Of a stretch of DNA of 64,000 bases, positions 51,204 to 60,249 are shown in pieces; the first letter of the stretch is position 1; each line of letters starts with the position of its first letter. The position numbers and the translations under genes were made by a program. Under the pieces are notes generated by a model. That model was not told the origin of the DNA. It saw only the letters and a program-made list of their open reading frames with translations, and did no database searches. Source of the stretch: Leifsonia sp. Root4 (GTDB lineage Bacteria > Actinomycetota > Actinomycetes > Actinomycetales > Microbacteriaceae); the NCBI RefSeq assembly GCF_001425085.1, contig NZ_LMDN01000004.1, positions 448,624-512,623 on the forward strand. Reading direction: 5' to 3'.

Positions 51204-52214
51204 ATGGCAAGCCAAGACTGGTTCGACAAGGACTTCTACAAGGTTCTCGGCGTCTCGAAAGACGTGAGCGAGGCCGATCTCAAGAAGACGTATCGCAAGC
51301 TCGCCCGCAAGTACCACCCCGACTCCAACCCGGGTGACGCCAAGGCCGAGGAGAAGTTCAAGGAGATCAGCGAGGCGCACTCGGTGCTCTCCGACCCCGA
51401 GCAGCGCAAGGAGTACGACGCCGTACGCGCCATGGGCGGCGGGGCGCGATTCACCGCACCGGGCGGCGCAGGCGGCAACGGCGGCTTCGAAGACGTCTTC
51501 GGCGGCATGTTCGGCGGCGGCGGAGGTCGCAGTCAGCAGCAGTACACCTTCCAGCAGGGTGGCGGTGCCGGCTACGAAGACCTGCTCGGCGGGCTCTTCG
51601 GCCAGCAGGGCGGCGGCCGCTTCGGCCAGCCGAGCGGCGGCTACCGCGGATTCGGCGGGCCGAGCCGCGGCAACGACATCACCGCGAGCGCCACCATCGA
51701 CTTCATCACGGCCACCCAGGGCGACACGATCACGCTGCAGACCAGCGACGGCCGCCCGATCAAGGTCAAGATCCCCGCCGGCGTCGCCGACGGTCAGAAG
51801 ATCAAGCTGCGCGGCAAGGGCCAGCCGTCGCCAGACGGCGGCGAGCCCGGCGACATCATCCTCACCGTCACCGTGCGCAAGCACCCGGTGTTCGAGCGAG
51901 ACGGGCTGAACCTCCGCGTCACCGTTCCCGTCACCTTCGTCGAAGCCGCCCTGGGCGCAACGATCGAGGTGCCGACCCTCGGCGGCGACCCCGTGAAGCT
52001 GCGTGTGGCGCCCGGAACGCCGAGCGGCCGCGTGCTGCGCGTCAAGGGCCGCGGTGTCACGACGGCCAAGGGGGTCGGTGACCTGCTCGCGGTCGTTCAG
52101 GTCGCGGTGCCCTCCCACCTGTCGAAGGATGCCGAGGCGGCCCTCGAGGCCCTGCGCGATGCCCTGCCGGATGAGAACCCCCGCGAGGACCTCCTCGCCA
52201 AGGCCCGGGGCTAA
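51204..52214 (+). CDS. dnaJ: DnaJ-type co-chaperone lacking the zinc finger
   Basis: Hsp40 of 336 aa with a J domain at 4-70 (HPD in KYHPDSNP) and a Gly/Phe-rich region at about 75-165 ([23 protein letters not shown]). Two C-terminal beta domains follow directly ([42 protein letters not shown]). The four CxxCxGxG motifs are absent and there is no cysteine at all, so it is a class II (CbpA-like) protein despite its operon position. RBS GAAGGAGG. Confidence 0.93.
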   Translation: MASQDWFDKDFYKVLGVSKDVSEADLKKTYRKLARKYHPDSNPGDAKAEEKFKEISEAHSVLSDPEQRKEYDAVRAMGGGARFTAPGGAGGNGGFEDVFGGMFGGGGGRSQQQYTFQQGGGAGYEDLLGGLFGQQGGGRFGQPSGGYRGFGGPSRGNDITASATIDFITATQGDTITLQTSDGRPIKVKIPAGVADGQKIKLRGKGQPSPDGGEPGDIILTVTVRKHPVFERDGLNLRVTVPVTFVEAALGATIEVPTLGGDPVKLRVAPGTPSGRVLRVKGRGVTTAKGVGDLLAVVQVAVPSHLSKDAEAALEALRDALPDENPREDLLAKARG

Positions 52215-52216
52215 CC

Positions 52217-52666
52217 ATGAGCGGCGGAGCGCACAGCGGCATGGACGAGCATGCACCGATCTTCGTGATCTCCGCGGCCGCAGAGCTGGCCGGCATGCAC
52301 CCGCAGACGCTGCGGCAGTATGACCGGCTCGGCCTGGTCGAACCCCAGCGCACGCCGGGCAAGTCGCGCCGCTACTCGATGCGTGACGTGCTGCAGCTGC
52401 GTGAGATCGCCGAACTCAGCGCCGCCGGCGTCAGCCTCGAGGGCATCCGGCGGATCCTCGAGCTCGAGAACCGCGTGAACGCGCTGGCCCGGCGCGTGCA
52501 CGAGCTCGAGGGCGCGCTCGCCGATGAGATGCTCAACCGTCCGGGGCGGCGCGTCTTCGCCGCCGGGGCGCAGGGCGACGTGATCTCGCTCAAGGCCGGC
52601 ACCCGCGTGCGGCGCTCGAATGCCGTCGTCGTCTGGCGACCGCTCGGCAACGGCGAACGGCACTAG
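52217..52666 (+). CDS. hspR: Heat shock repressor HspR (MerR family)
   Basis: Repressor of 149 aa with a MerR winged helix (FVISAAAELAGMHPQTLRQYDRLGLVEPQRTPGKSRRYSMRDVLQLREIAELSAAGVSLEGIRRILELENRV), a dimerisation helix and a short tail. It binds HAIR sites, using DnaK as co-repressor in related actinobacteria, and so feeds back on its own operon. It starts 2 nt after dnaJ. Confidence 0.94.
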   Translation: MSGGAHSGMDEHAPIFVISAAAELAGMHPQTLRQYDRLGLVEPQRTPGKSRRYSMRDVLQLREIAELSAAGVSLEGIRRILELENRVNALARRVHELEGALADEMLNRPGRRVFAAGAQGDVISLKAGTRVRRSNAVVVWRPLGNGERH

Positions 52667-52812
52667 CAGGCGGATTTGCCCGAAGCGGCGCACGCACTCG
52701 TGCCCGAGCGGCTCGCGTTGCTGTGCGTCGCATTCGGATTTCGGCTCGGCTCTGGTGCCAGCGGGTCCGCGCGCGCTACGTTGTTGCTCAGCTCACGAGA
52801 CGAGGAAGTGCC

Positions 52813-53241
52813 ATGGCGCAATTTGAATTCGGTCCAGTTGACATCTCGGTTGTGTCCTTCGCCGGGGATCGCCCCGACGACGCCACGATCGCGGCCATCG
52901 AAGAGCTGATCGAGAGTGGCGAGATCGCCGTGCTCGACCTCCTGTTCGTCTCCCGCGCGCAGAACGGTGACCTGACCGTCACCGAGTTCGAGGACGTCGG
53001 CGAGGAGTGGGGCTTCACCCGCATCGAGTTGCCGGCATCCGGCGTGATCGGTGATGACGACGTTGACGACCTCGCCTCCATGATCGAGCCTGGGCGCTCC
53101 GCGGCCGTCATCGCCATCGAGCTGGTCTTCGCCAAGCGGCTGACCTCGAGACTCGCCGAATCCGGCGGCCTCGTGTTGCACAGCGAGCGCATCCCCGCCG
53201 CGGTGGTCAACGCGGTGCTCAGCGACGCCAGCGACGACTGA
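52813..53241 (+). CDS. DUF6325 family protein
   Basis: Protein of 142 aa. It opens MAQFEFGPVDISVVSFAGDRP and has an IAAIEELIESGEIAVLDLLFVSR helix-strand unit and an acidic centre (GVIGDDDVDDLASMIEPGRSAAVIAIE), the pattern of DUF6325 proteins found beside SHOCT proteins in actinobacteria. A stress-related role is suspected only from context. The ATG follows GAGGAAG. The preceding 146 bp has no other gene. Confidence 0.8.
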   Translation: MAQFEFGPVDISVVSFAGDRPDDATIAAIEELIESGEIAVLDLLFVSRAQNGDLTVTEFEDVGEEWGFTRIELPASGVIGDDDVDDLASMIEPGRSAAVIAIELVFAKRLTSRLAESGGLVLHSERIPAAVVNAVLSDASDD

Positions 53242-53291
53242 CCGCCCCGTCCCACATTTGTTCTCAACCGATCCACAACTGAGGAGTCGAC

Positions 53292-53651
53292 ATGCCACTT
53301 CGTAGAATGGGCCGTCCCGGTCTGATTGGAATGGCGGCCCGCACGGCCGTCGTCGCTGGAACTGCCACCGCCGTCAGCGGCGCGGTCTCCGGCAGGCAAC
53401 AGCAGAAGGCCCAAGAACAGGCCGAGGCGAACGCCTACGAGCAGCAGCAGCAACAGGCTGCGATGCAGCAGGCGGCCCAGCAGGCCGCCGCGCAGCAGGC
53501 AGCGATGCAGCAGGCCGCCGCTCCGGCGCCCGCCGCGGCTCCGGCCGTCGACGGGCTCGTCGCCCAGCTGCAGAACCTCGGCTCGCTGCGCGACCAGGGC
53601 CTGCTGAGCGACGCCGAGTTCGCAGCGGCCAAGGCGAAACTGCTGGGCTGA
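53292..53651 (+). CDS. SHOCT domain protein
   Basis: Protein of 119 aa with a hydrophobic N-terminal segment (GLIGMAARTAVVAGTATAVSGAVS) and a Gln/Ala-rich low-complexity stretch (about 37-85). It ends in a SHOCT motif (DGLVAQLQNLGSLRDQGLLSDAEFAAAKAKLLG). SHOCT ends mediate oligomerisation. It lies 50 nt after DUF6325, a common pairing. RBS GAGGAG. Confidence 0.85.
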   Translation: MPLRRMGRPGLIGMAARTAVVAGTATAVSGAVSGRQQQKAQEQAEANAYEQQQQQAAMQQAAQQAAAQQAAMQQAAAPAPAAAPAVDGLVAQLQNLGSLRDQGLLSDAEFAAAKAKLLG

Positions 53652-53690
53652 AGGCGCCGGATTCGGCCCGTCGCCGGTTAGCCTTGCCCT

Positions 53691-54839
53691 ATGGATTTTT
53701 CGGCTCTGCGGCGCTGGCCCGACATCGAGGCTGAGAATCTCTTCGCCGTCGACGCCAGCGACCGACTGATTCTCGACGAGGCGGCCGACGCGCTCGCGGC
53801 GGCGACAGCCAACGAGGTGGTGGTGATCGGCGACCGCCACGGCGCCCTGACACTGGGTGCGCTCGATCTGGTAGCCGATGGCGGGGCGGATGCCGGCGGC
53901 ATCCGGGTGCACCAGGATGCCCTCTCCGGTGCGCTCGCCCTCGCCTCCAACGCCCAGGCATTCGGGCTCGAGAACGACTACCGCTCGATCGCGCTCGGCG
54001 TGGAGAAACACTCCCGCGAGCTGCTGGCCGGCGCGCGCGTGGTGCTGCTGCAGCTGCCCCGGGGCCTGGACGCGCTCGACGAGATCGCCGCGGCGATTGC
54101 CGCGCACGCCGACCCCGACGTCGTCGTCGTCGCCGGCGGCCGGATCAAGCACATGACGCCGGCGATGAACGAGGTGCTCGGCGAGCACTTCGCGCTGGTC
54201 GAGGCGAGCCTCGCCAGGCAGAAGTCCCGCGTCCTCCGGGTGCGGGGACCGCGCCACGACGTGGTCGGAGGGTGGCCGCGCACACAGCAGCATCCCGACC
54301 TGGGGATCGTCGTCGCGGCGCACGGTGGCGCGTTCGCGGGCACATCGGTCGACATCGGCACCCGTTTCCTGCTCGGGCACCTCGCCGAAGCCGCGCTCGG
54401 CGCGCGCACGGCGATCGATCTCGGCTGCGGGACGGGCGTGCTCGCCACGAGCCTCGCCATGCACCGCCCCGGCCTGCACGTGTTGGCCAGCGACCAGTCG
54501 GCGGCCGCCGTCGCCTCGGCCTGGGACACCGCCCTGGCCAATGGGGTCGGCGAGCAGGTGAAGGTGGTGCGCGACGATGGCCTGAGCCGGCAGCCGGACG
54601 GCAGCGCGGAGCTCATCGTGCTGAACCCGCCGTTCCACGTTGGCGCGGCCGTGCATACCGGCATCGCGCTCAAGCTGTTCGAGCACGCGGCCAGGGTGCT
54701 CGCCCCCGGCGGCGAGCTCTGGTGCGTCTGGAATTCCCACCTCGCCTACACGCCGGCCCTGCGCAGCATCATCGGCCCGACACGGCAGGTCGCGCGCAAC
54801 ACCAAGTTCACGATCACGGCCTCGACCCGCGCCCAGTAG
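53691..54839 (+). CDS. Class I SAM-dependent methyltransferase (RsmC/RlmG-like)
   Basis: Protein of 382 aa in two halves. An N-terminal degenerate methyltransferase-like domain (about 20-190) is followed by an active domain with SAM motif DLGCGTG (243-249) and catalytic LNPPFH (311-316). NPPF is used by N6-adenine and N2-guanine methyltransferases. The two-domain plan is that of the RsmC/RlmG rRNA m2G enzymes, so an rRNA target is likely. Confidence 0.85.
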   Translation: MDFSALRRWPDIEAENLFAVDASDRLILDEAADALAAATANEVVVIGDRHGALTLGALDLVADGGADAGGIRVHQDALSGALALASNAQAFGLENDYRSIALGVEKHSRELLAGARVVLLQLPRGLDALDEIAAAIAAHADPDVVVVAGGRIKHMTPAMNEVLGEHFALVEASLARQKSRVLRVRGPRHDVVGGWPRTQQHPDLGIVVAAHGGAFAGTSVDIGTRFLLGHLAEAALGARTAIDLGCGTGVLATSLAMHRPGLHVLASDQSAAAVASAWDTALANGVGEQVKVVRDDGLSRQPDGSAELIVLNPPFHVGAAVHTGIALKLFEHAARVLAPGGELWCVWNSHLAYTPALRSIIGPTRQVARNTKFTITASTRAQ

Positions 54840-54860
54840 CCCGCGGCGCGGCACAGCGTC

Positions 54861-56618
54861 ATGTCGCGGAGCGGAGCCTCCGGCTATGACATGATCGCGA
54901 ACATGAATGTGGGGACGCCGGTGCCGGGATCGACAGTGGGCACGACACACGCCGAGCGGTCGCTGCCCGGGCGGAACTGGTGGCGGCTGGATGCCGGGGG
55001 CGTCGTGCTCGGCTTCGTGCTCGCCGCGCTCTCACTCACCCCGTCGCTGCTGCCCCGCCCGGCGCTCCTCCAGGGCGTGATCGCCGGCCTCAGCTTCGCC
55101 GTGGGCTACGCCGTCGGTGCGCTCCTGCTCGCACTCGTCCGTCCGCTCCTCCGCCGCGCGACCACGTGGCGGCCGACATCCGCCACGGTGCGGCGGGCCT
55201 GGATCAGCTTCGGCATCGTCGCGCTGGGCCTCGGGGCGTGGTACGGGGTGCTCGCCGTCGGCTGGCAGAACGAGGTGCGCACCCTCGTCGAGATGCCTCC
55301 CGTCGACGGCCTCGCCATCGCCGCGTTCTTCCTCGGAGCCGTGCCGGTTGCGGCGCTCTGCCTGCTCATCGGCCGCGGAATTCGCGGGCTGTACCGCGCC
55401 ACCGCGCGGCTCGTCGGCCCCGCCCTGGGCGTTGCGGGCAGCGCGCTGCTCGTCGGGGTCGGCGGCTTCGTGCTCGTCTCCGTGCTGATGGGGGCGCTTG
55501 ACGCCATCTACGCCGAACGCAACGCCGCGCCGGCCGACTGGGTGCGCGAGCCCACGAGCGAGTTCCACTCCGCCGGGGACGATTCACCGATGGACTGGCA
55601 GACCCTCGGGCGCCACGGCACCGCCTTCCTGGGAGGCGGCCCGAACGCCGAGGACATCGCAGGCGCCACGGGAACGGCGGCGCTCGAGCCGATCCGCGTC
55701 TACGCCGGGCTGCACACGGCCGACAGCACGGAGGGACGCGCCGAACTGGCCGTCGCCGAGCTCAGGCGCACCGGTGCCTTCGACCGCTCGGTGCTCGTCG
55801 TGGCCACCGCCACCGGATCCGGCTGGCTGGAACCGCAGACGACGGACGCCATCGAATACCTGCACGGCGGAGACACCGCGATCGTCTCGATGCAGTACGC
55901 GTACACCCCGAGCTGGGTGTCGTTCGTCTTCGACCCCGATGCGCCCGTCGACGCTGCCCGGGAGCTCTTCGACGCGGTGCACGCCGAGTGGGCGGCGCTG
56001 CCGGCATCCGACCGCCCGCAGCTGGTCAGTTACGGCCTCAGCCTGGGCGCCCACGGCAGCCAGTCGACCTTCGCCGACCTGGAGGATCTGCGCACCCGCA
56101 CCGACGGAGCCCTCTACGCCGGCAGCCCGAACGGCACGCCGCTCTGGCGCGAACTGCAGGCCGCCCGCGAGGAGGGCAGCCCGGCCTGGCAGCCGGTGCT
56201 GAACGGTGGGGCCGAGGTGCGCTGGCTCTCGCACGCCGGCGACTTCGGCGCCGTCGACGGGCCGTGGACCGCGCCCCGCGTCGCGTATCTGCAGCATGCG
56301 ACCGACCCGGTGACCTGGCTCGGGCCCGAGCTGCTCTGGGCGGAGCCGGACTGGTTGAAGCCCGATCAGCGGGCGGATGACGTGAGCCCGGCGATGCGCT
56401 GGATTCCCGTCGTCACCGCGCTGCAGGTGGTGGTCGACATGTTGATGGGTGAGACGGTTCCGGCCAGCCACGGTCACAACTACGGCGATGTCGTGCTCGA
56501 CGGCTGGGGAGCGGTCACCGGCGACGGCGGCCTCGACGCGGCCGCGGTCGACCGGATTCGCGCGATCATCGCCGAGTACGCCGCCGTTCAGCCGGTCGGC
56601 AGCTCGGTCGGACAGTAG
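54861..56618 (+). CDS. Membrane-bound alpha/beta-hydrolase family protein
   Basis: Protein of 585 aa. Four transmembrane helices (about 52-250) form the alpha/beta-hydrolase N-terminal membrane domain, followed by a soluble hydrolase domain at about 275-570. The nucleophile elbow is SYGLSLGAHGSQ (G.S.G) and the late histidine lies in PASHGHNYG. This is the PF15420/PF10081 pair common in actinobacteria. The substrate is unknown, perhaps a lipid. The start is uncertain: ATGs also occur at 54891 and 54903. Confidence 0.83.
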   Translation: MSRSGASGYDMIANMNVGTPVPGSTVGTTHAERSLPGRNWWRLDAGGVVLGFVLAALSLTPSLLPRPALLQGVIAGLSFAVGYAVGALLLALVRPLLRRATTWRPTSATVRRAWISFGIVALGLGAWYGVLAVGWQNEVRTLVEMPPVDGLAIAAFFLGAVPVAALCLLIGRGIRGLYRATARLVGPALGVAGSALLVGVGGFVLVSVLMGALDAIYAERNAAPADWVREPTSEFHSAGDDSPMDWQTLGRHGTAFLGGGPNAEDIAGATGTAALEPIRVYAGLHTADSTEGRAELAVAELRRTGAFDRSVLVVATATGSGWLEPQTTDAIEYLHGGDTAIVSMQYAYTPSWVSFVFDPDAPVDAARELFDAVHAEWAALPASDRPQLVSYGLSLGAHGSQSTFADLEDLRTRTDGALYAGSPNGTPLWRELQAAREEGSPAWQPVLNGGAEVRWLSHAGDFGAVDGPWTAPRVAYLQHATDPVTWLGPELLWAEPDWLKPDQRADDVSPAMRWIPVVTALQVVVDMLMGETVPASHGHNYGDVVLDGWGAVTGDGGLDAAAVDRIRAIIAEYAAVQPVGSSVGQ

Positions 56619-56645
56619 ACCACCCCGCGCTGTTGTCCCCTCGTC

Positions 56646-56699
56646 GAGACTGCAGCTTCGGGCGGCAAACGGCGTCTTAATACCCGAAGCTGCAGTCTC
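56646..56699. repeat. 17-bp inverted repeat between convergent genes
   Basis: GAGACTGCAGCTTCGGG (56646-56662) is matched exactly by CCCGAAGCTGCAGTCTC (56683-56699) with a 20-nt loop. It sits between convergent genes and could act as a terminator, but the moderate GC and long loop also suit a small mobile palindrome. Confidence 0.65.
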
Positions 56700-56730
56700 G
56701 GCGAAGAGGTGAGGGGCGAAGCGGGTGGGC

Positions 56731-57927
56731 TCAGGCGAAGCGGGCCGGGTCGATGAACGCCGTGTCGACGAGCTGCGGCTCGTCGAGGGCGAAGCGGGCG
56801 AGGATCTCGCCGAGCGCCGGAGCATGTTTGAAGGCGTGGCCGCTGTCTCCGCCACCGACGATGACCCGCGGATGCCGGGGCGAGCGCCCGACCACGAACT
56901 GGTCATCCGGCGAGATCGTCACCATGCACGGGTCCACGCGCGCCGGCAGCGACTCGATGCCCGGAACCGCCTTCGCGAGCAGCGCGGACACCTGGCGCCA
57001 GTCCGCCGGCGTCACGCCGCGATCCAGCTGCTCCGGGTCGATCCGCACGCGTTCCTGCCAGATGTCGCCGACGCCCGCCTTGATCAGGGCGCCCTTCTCC
57101 GGCCCGGCGACGGCGCCGACCGTGCCGTGGCCCCAGAGCACCTCGCTCTCGCTCAGCTGGCGCACGAAGACGGGCAGCCGCTCGAGCGCGAACTCTGTTG
57201 CATCCGGTGCCGCGACATCCGAGGGGGCATGTGAGGCACCGTCGGCCGCCGTCGCGCGCGGCCCGAACCAGGTCATCGGGGTGCGGATCGGCTGCAGCTC
57301 GATCCACGGCAGCTCGGCCGCGAGCCAGGCCCCCTGCGCCAGGATCACGCGGTCGGCCAGCCACTCGCCCGTGGCCGTGCGCACGATCACGCCGTCGTCT
57401 CCGGGCTCGACGGCGAGCACGCGGGTGTTCTCCACGACCGCTGCGCCGAGGCTCCGCGCGCGATCGACGGCCGCGCGGATCGTCGGTTCGGGGAACGCAA
57501 CACCCGCGCCGGGGTCGAGCACGGCGACATCCGTCTCCGCAAGTCCGGCCAGCTGCGGGTAGCGCTCGGCCAGCTCCGCATGACTGAGATCGGTGAGGGC
57601 CAGGCCGTGGGCGGATGCCGCGGCGCGGGTGCCGGCGATCACATCCGAGTCGGGGGCGCCCATCATCACGCCGCCAGTGATGCGCAGCAGCTCCTCGCCG
57701 CTGTGCTCCTCCAGCTCCCGGTACAGCGTCTTGGCAAGCTGCGCGATGGGCGTGAGGTCCGGGTGCTCGAGGCAGGCCTCGCGGAACAGCCGGGTGGCGC
57801 CGTGGGAGGAGCCGAGCGGGTGGGCGAGCGTGAACTGTTCGAAGCCGACGACGCTCACCCCGCGCTCGGCCAACCGCCAGAGGGCATTCGCGCCCATCGC
57901 ACCGAGTCCGACAACAGCCACATTCAC
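56731..57927 (-). CDS. solA: MTOX/sarcosine oxidase-type FAD amino-acid oxidase
   Basis: FAD enzyme of 398 aa. The cofactor motif is [19 protein letters not shown] with Glu in [23 protein letters not shown] is the covalent-flavin region of the family, and [22 protein letters not shown] closes the FAD site, as in N-methyl-L-tryptophan oxidase and monomeric sarcosine oxidase (Lys of GHAFK, Cys replaced). It oxidises an N-methyl amino acid, releasing formaldehyde and peroxide. I chose the GTG at 57927; another in-frame GTG is at 57939. Confidence 0.86.
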   Translation of the reverse strand: MNVAVVGLGAMGANALWRLAERGVSVVGFEQFTLAHPLGSSHGATRLFREACLEHPDLTPIAQLAKTLYRELEEHSGEELLRITGGVMMGAPDSDVIAGTRAAASAHGLALTDLSHAELAERYPQLAGLAETDVAVLDPGAGVAFPEPTIRAAVDRARSLGAAVVENTRVLAVEPGDDGVIVRTATGEWLADRVILAQGAWLAAELPWIELQPIRTPMTWFGPRATAADGASHAPSDVAAPDATEFALERLPVFVRQLSESEVLWGHGTVGAVAGPEKGALIKAGVGDIWQERVRIDPEQLDRGVTPADWRQVSALLAKAVPGIESLPARVDPCMVTISPDDQFVVGRSPRHPRVIVGGGDSGHAFKHAPALGEILARFALDEPQLVDTAFIDPARFA

Positions 57928-58133
57928 GCGTTCAACCACCTCTCGACCGTAGCAAGCGGGGCTCAGCCGTTCGGCGACACGGCCGCGCTCCCATCGTCGA
58001 GGCTGCGCCGGAGATCGCGCGTCGTCGCAACATCCACGATTCGCGGCAGCTCAGGGCGAATGGCCGCCTGCCTCCCGGCGCCGCCGCCCACGCGGGCGGG
58101 TGCGCGCCGCCTCGGCGTGGGAGACTGGGAACG

Positions 58134-58442
58134 ATGTCGAAACTGCTGGAAACCACCGAGACGAGCACGGACACCGCGACCGCCAGTGATGCCGCTGCGC
58201 GCTTCGCCACCCCGTGGCTCGTGATCGTCTGGGACGACCCGGTGAACCTGATGAGCTATGTCAGCTACGTCTTCCGCAGCTACTTCGGTTTCAGTCGCGA
58301 GAAGGCCGAGCAGCTGATGCTGCAGGTGCACACCGAGGGCAAGGCCGCCGTCGCCAGCGGCAACCGCGAGCAGATGGAGCGCCACGTGGAGGCGCTGCAC
58401 GGCTACGGCCTGCAGGCGACGCTGATGAAGGACACGCCGTGA
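58134..58442 (+). CDS. clpS: ATP-dependent Clp protease adaptor ClpS
   Basis: N-end-rule adaptor of 102 aa. A flexible Thr/Ala-rich N-terminus (1-25) is followed by the core [47 protein letters not shown]. The DDPVN and HTEGKA motifs are hallmarks, and [13 protein letters not shown] closes the fold. It presents substrates to ClpAP/ClpCP. It is followed after 37 nt by DUF2017, the usual actinobacterial arrangement. Confidence 0.94.
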   Translation: MSKLLETTETSTDTATASDAAARFATPWLVIVWDDPVNLMSYVSYVFRSYFGFSREKAEQLMLQVHTEGKAAVASGNREQMERHVEALHGYGLQATLMKDTP

Positions 58443-58479
58443 CGTCGCACCGTGAACGACGCACCGTGACGGCCGCCGC

Positions 58480-59034
58480 ATGAGCCGCATCGTCGCCGCC
58501 GGCAGCCGCAGCGACCTGCTGGCGTCCGGCGGAACGCGCGCCGTGCTGCTGCAGTTCGACGAGGATGAGGCCGAGGCGCTCGCCTCCCTCGCCGCCCAGA
58601 TCGAGTCCCTGCTCAGCGAAACGGACCCGTCGGCCCCCGAGCTCACCCGGCTGTTCCCCGTCGCGTACAGTGACGATGCCTCCGCGGCGGCCGAGTTCGC
58701 CCGCTACACCCGCCCCGAGCTGCAGAAGCGCAAGGTCGACGCCGCCGTGTCCGTGCGCGAGGCCGTCGAGGCGGCATCCGCCCTCGGCATCGACGACGAG
58801 CGTTACACGCACAACATCGAGCTCGGCCCGGACGCGGTACTGCCGTGGCTCACCTTCCTCACCGATCTGCGCCTCGTGCTCGCCGACTCGATCGGCGTCG
58901 ACGACGACGGCTCGATTCCGGACGCCGCGAGCGAGGAGCTCGCCCAGCTGCGCGAGCTGCAACAGGGCGTCTACGACTGGGCGGCCTTCCTGCAGGACTC
59001 ACTGGTCGCGGCCCTCGAGGTCGAGCTGCCGTAG
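58480..59034 (+). CDS. DUF2017 family protein
   Basis: Protein of 184 aa (opens MSRIVAAGSRSDLLASGGTRAVLLQFDEDEAEALASLAAQI; PWLTFLTDLRLVLADSIGV late). It is helical with an acidic middle. DUF2017 genes follow clpS throughout actinobacteria, so an accessory role in regulated proteolysis is likely, though the function is unproven. Confidence 0.88.
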   Translation: MSRIVAAGSRSDLLASGGTRAVLLQFDEDEAEALASLAAQIESLLSETDPSAPELTRLFPVAYSDDASAAAEFARYTRPELQKRKVDAAVSVREAVEAASALGIDDERYTHNIELGPDAVLPWLTFLTDLRLVLADSIGVDDDGSIPDAASEELAQLRELQQGVYDWAAFLQDSLVAALEVELP

Positions 59035-59167
59035 CGGCTTCATCTGGCGCCACCGGAGTCTGTGCGCACCGTCGTCGCCGACTATCGCGTGCCCGAGGCC
59101 TTCGCCACGTACGGTGAGCTGTGACGGCCGGACCGGTCAACCCCCGAATGAAGAAGGTGCACTGAGC

Positions 59168-59980
59168 TTGACTACGACACAGCGACACGACGGACGCGTG
59201 GTGATTGTGACCGGCGGTTCCGCCGGGATCGGCCGGGGAGCTGCGGAGGTGTTTGCAGCCGAGGGTGCCCACGTTGTCGTGCACGGGCTCACCGACGAAA
59301 CCGTGCGGGATGCCGTCGAGGCCATCGTCTCCGCCGGCGGCAGCGCCGTCGGTATCCACGGGGACGTCGCGGACGAGGACACTCACCGCCGGGCCGTCCA
59401 GCTGGCGCTGAAGGAGTTCGGCCGGGTCGACCACCTCGTCACCTCGGCCGGCATCCAGACCTACGGCGACGCCGCGACCACACGCCCGGCGGATCTCGAC
59501 CGCGTCTACGCGGTCAATGTGCGCGGGGTCTTCCTCGCCGTGCACGCCGCGATCGAGGAGATCCGCATGAACCACGGAACGATCACCCTGATCTCCTCGG
59601 TGCAGGGTGTTGCCACCCAGAACAACGTCGTCGGCTACACGATGACGAAGGGCGCGCTGAACGCGATGGCCAGGGCGCTCGCCGTCGACGAGGCCGCGTA
59701 CGGCGTGCGGGTGAATGCTCTGTTGCCGGGATCGGTCGACACCCCGATGCTCCGCACCTCGGCCGCGGAATGGTCAGACGGCACCCCGGAGGGTATCGAG
59801 GCGACGATCGCCGCCTGGGGCACATCTCACGCGCTCGGACGCGTCGGACAACCCCGTGAGATCGGCGCGGTGTGCTCGTTCCTCGCCAGCACCGAGGCGA
59901 GCTTCGTCACCGGCGCGGAGATCCGCGTCGACGGTGGTCTGCTCGCCCGCATCGCAGCCGCGCTGCCCGTCAAGGACTGA
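59168..59980 (+). CDS. SDR family oxidoreductase
   Basis: Classical short-chain dehydrogenase of 270 aa. Features are VTGGSAGIGRGAAEVF (cofactor), GDVADEDT, LVTSAGIQTYG, Ser in LISSVQG, the pair YTMTKGALNAMA (YxxxK) and the end GAEIRVDGGLLARI. It starts at TTG 59168, about 11 nt after AAGAAGG. The frame continues far upstream only as a shadow of DUF2017. The substrate is unknown. Confidence 0.85.
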   Translation: MTTTQRHDGRVVIVTGGSAGIGRGAAEVFAAEGAHVVVHGLTDETVRDAVEAIVSAGGSAVGIHGDVADEDTHRRAVQLALKEFGRVDHLVTSAGIQTYGDAATTRPADLDRVYAVNVRGVFLAVHAAIEEIRMNHGTITLISSVQGVATQNNVVGYTMTKGALNAMARALAVDEAAYGVRVNALLPGSVDTPMLRTSAAEWSDGTPEGIEATIAAWGTSHALGRVGQPREIGAVCSFLASTEASFVTGAEIRVDGGLLARIAAALPVKD

Positions 59981-60249
59981 GCTCGCGGCATCCGCGCCAC
60001 GATTCGGCGCGGCAGCCGTCGCGCAATGGTGAGAGAACTCCAGCTTCGACGCTGCGAAACCGGTCATTCAGTGTCTCCCGGGCAAACTCCGTTCCGGGCG
60101 AATGAACTGCACGCGAAGCCTCTGTGAACTGGACCGCGTCGGTCGATGTGCCCCGCTAGCTTGAGCAGCGTTGCACGGGGTGGGGGCGCTGTGCATCACT
60201 CGACCATGACTGACGCACTCGCGTCTCGGCCTAAGGAATACCCACACAG

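Noticed and set aside
58565..59980. 471-codon frame fusing DUF2017 shadow and SDR
   Set aside because: The first 201 codons are a frame-shifted copy of the DUF2017 gene; the SDR begins at TTG 59168.
59981..60249. Search for a gene or Pho box before the first phosphoesterase
   Set aside because: No frame with an RBS and no clear direct-repeat Pho box could be made out by eye.
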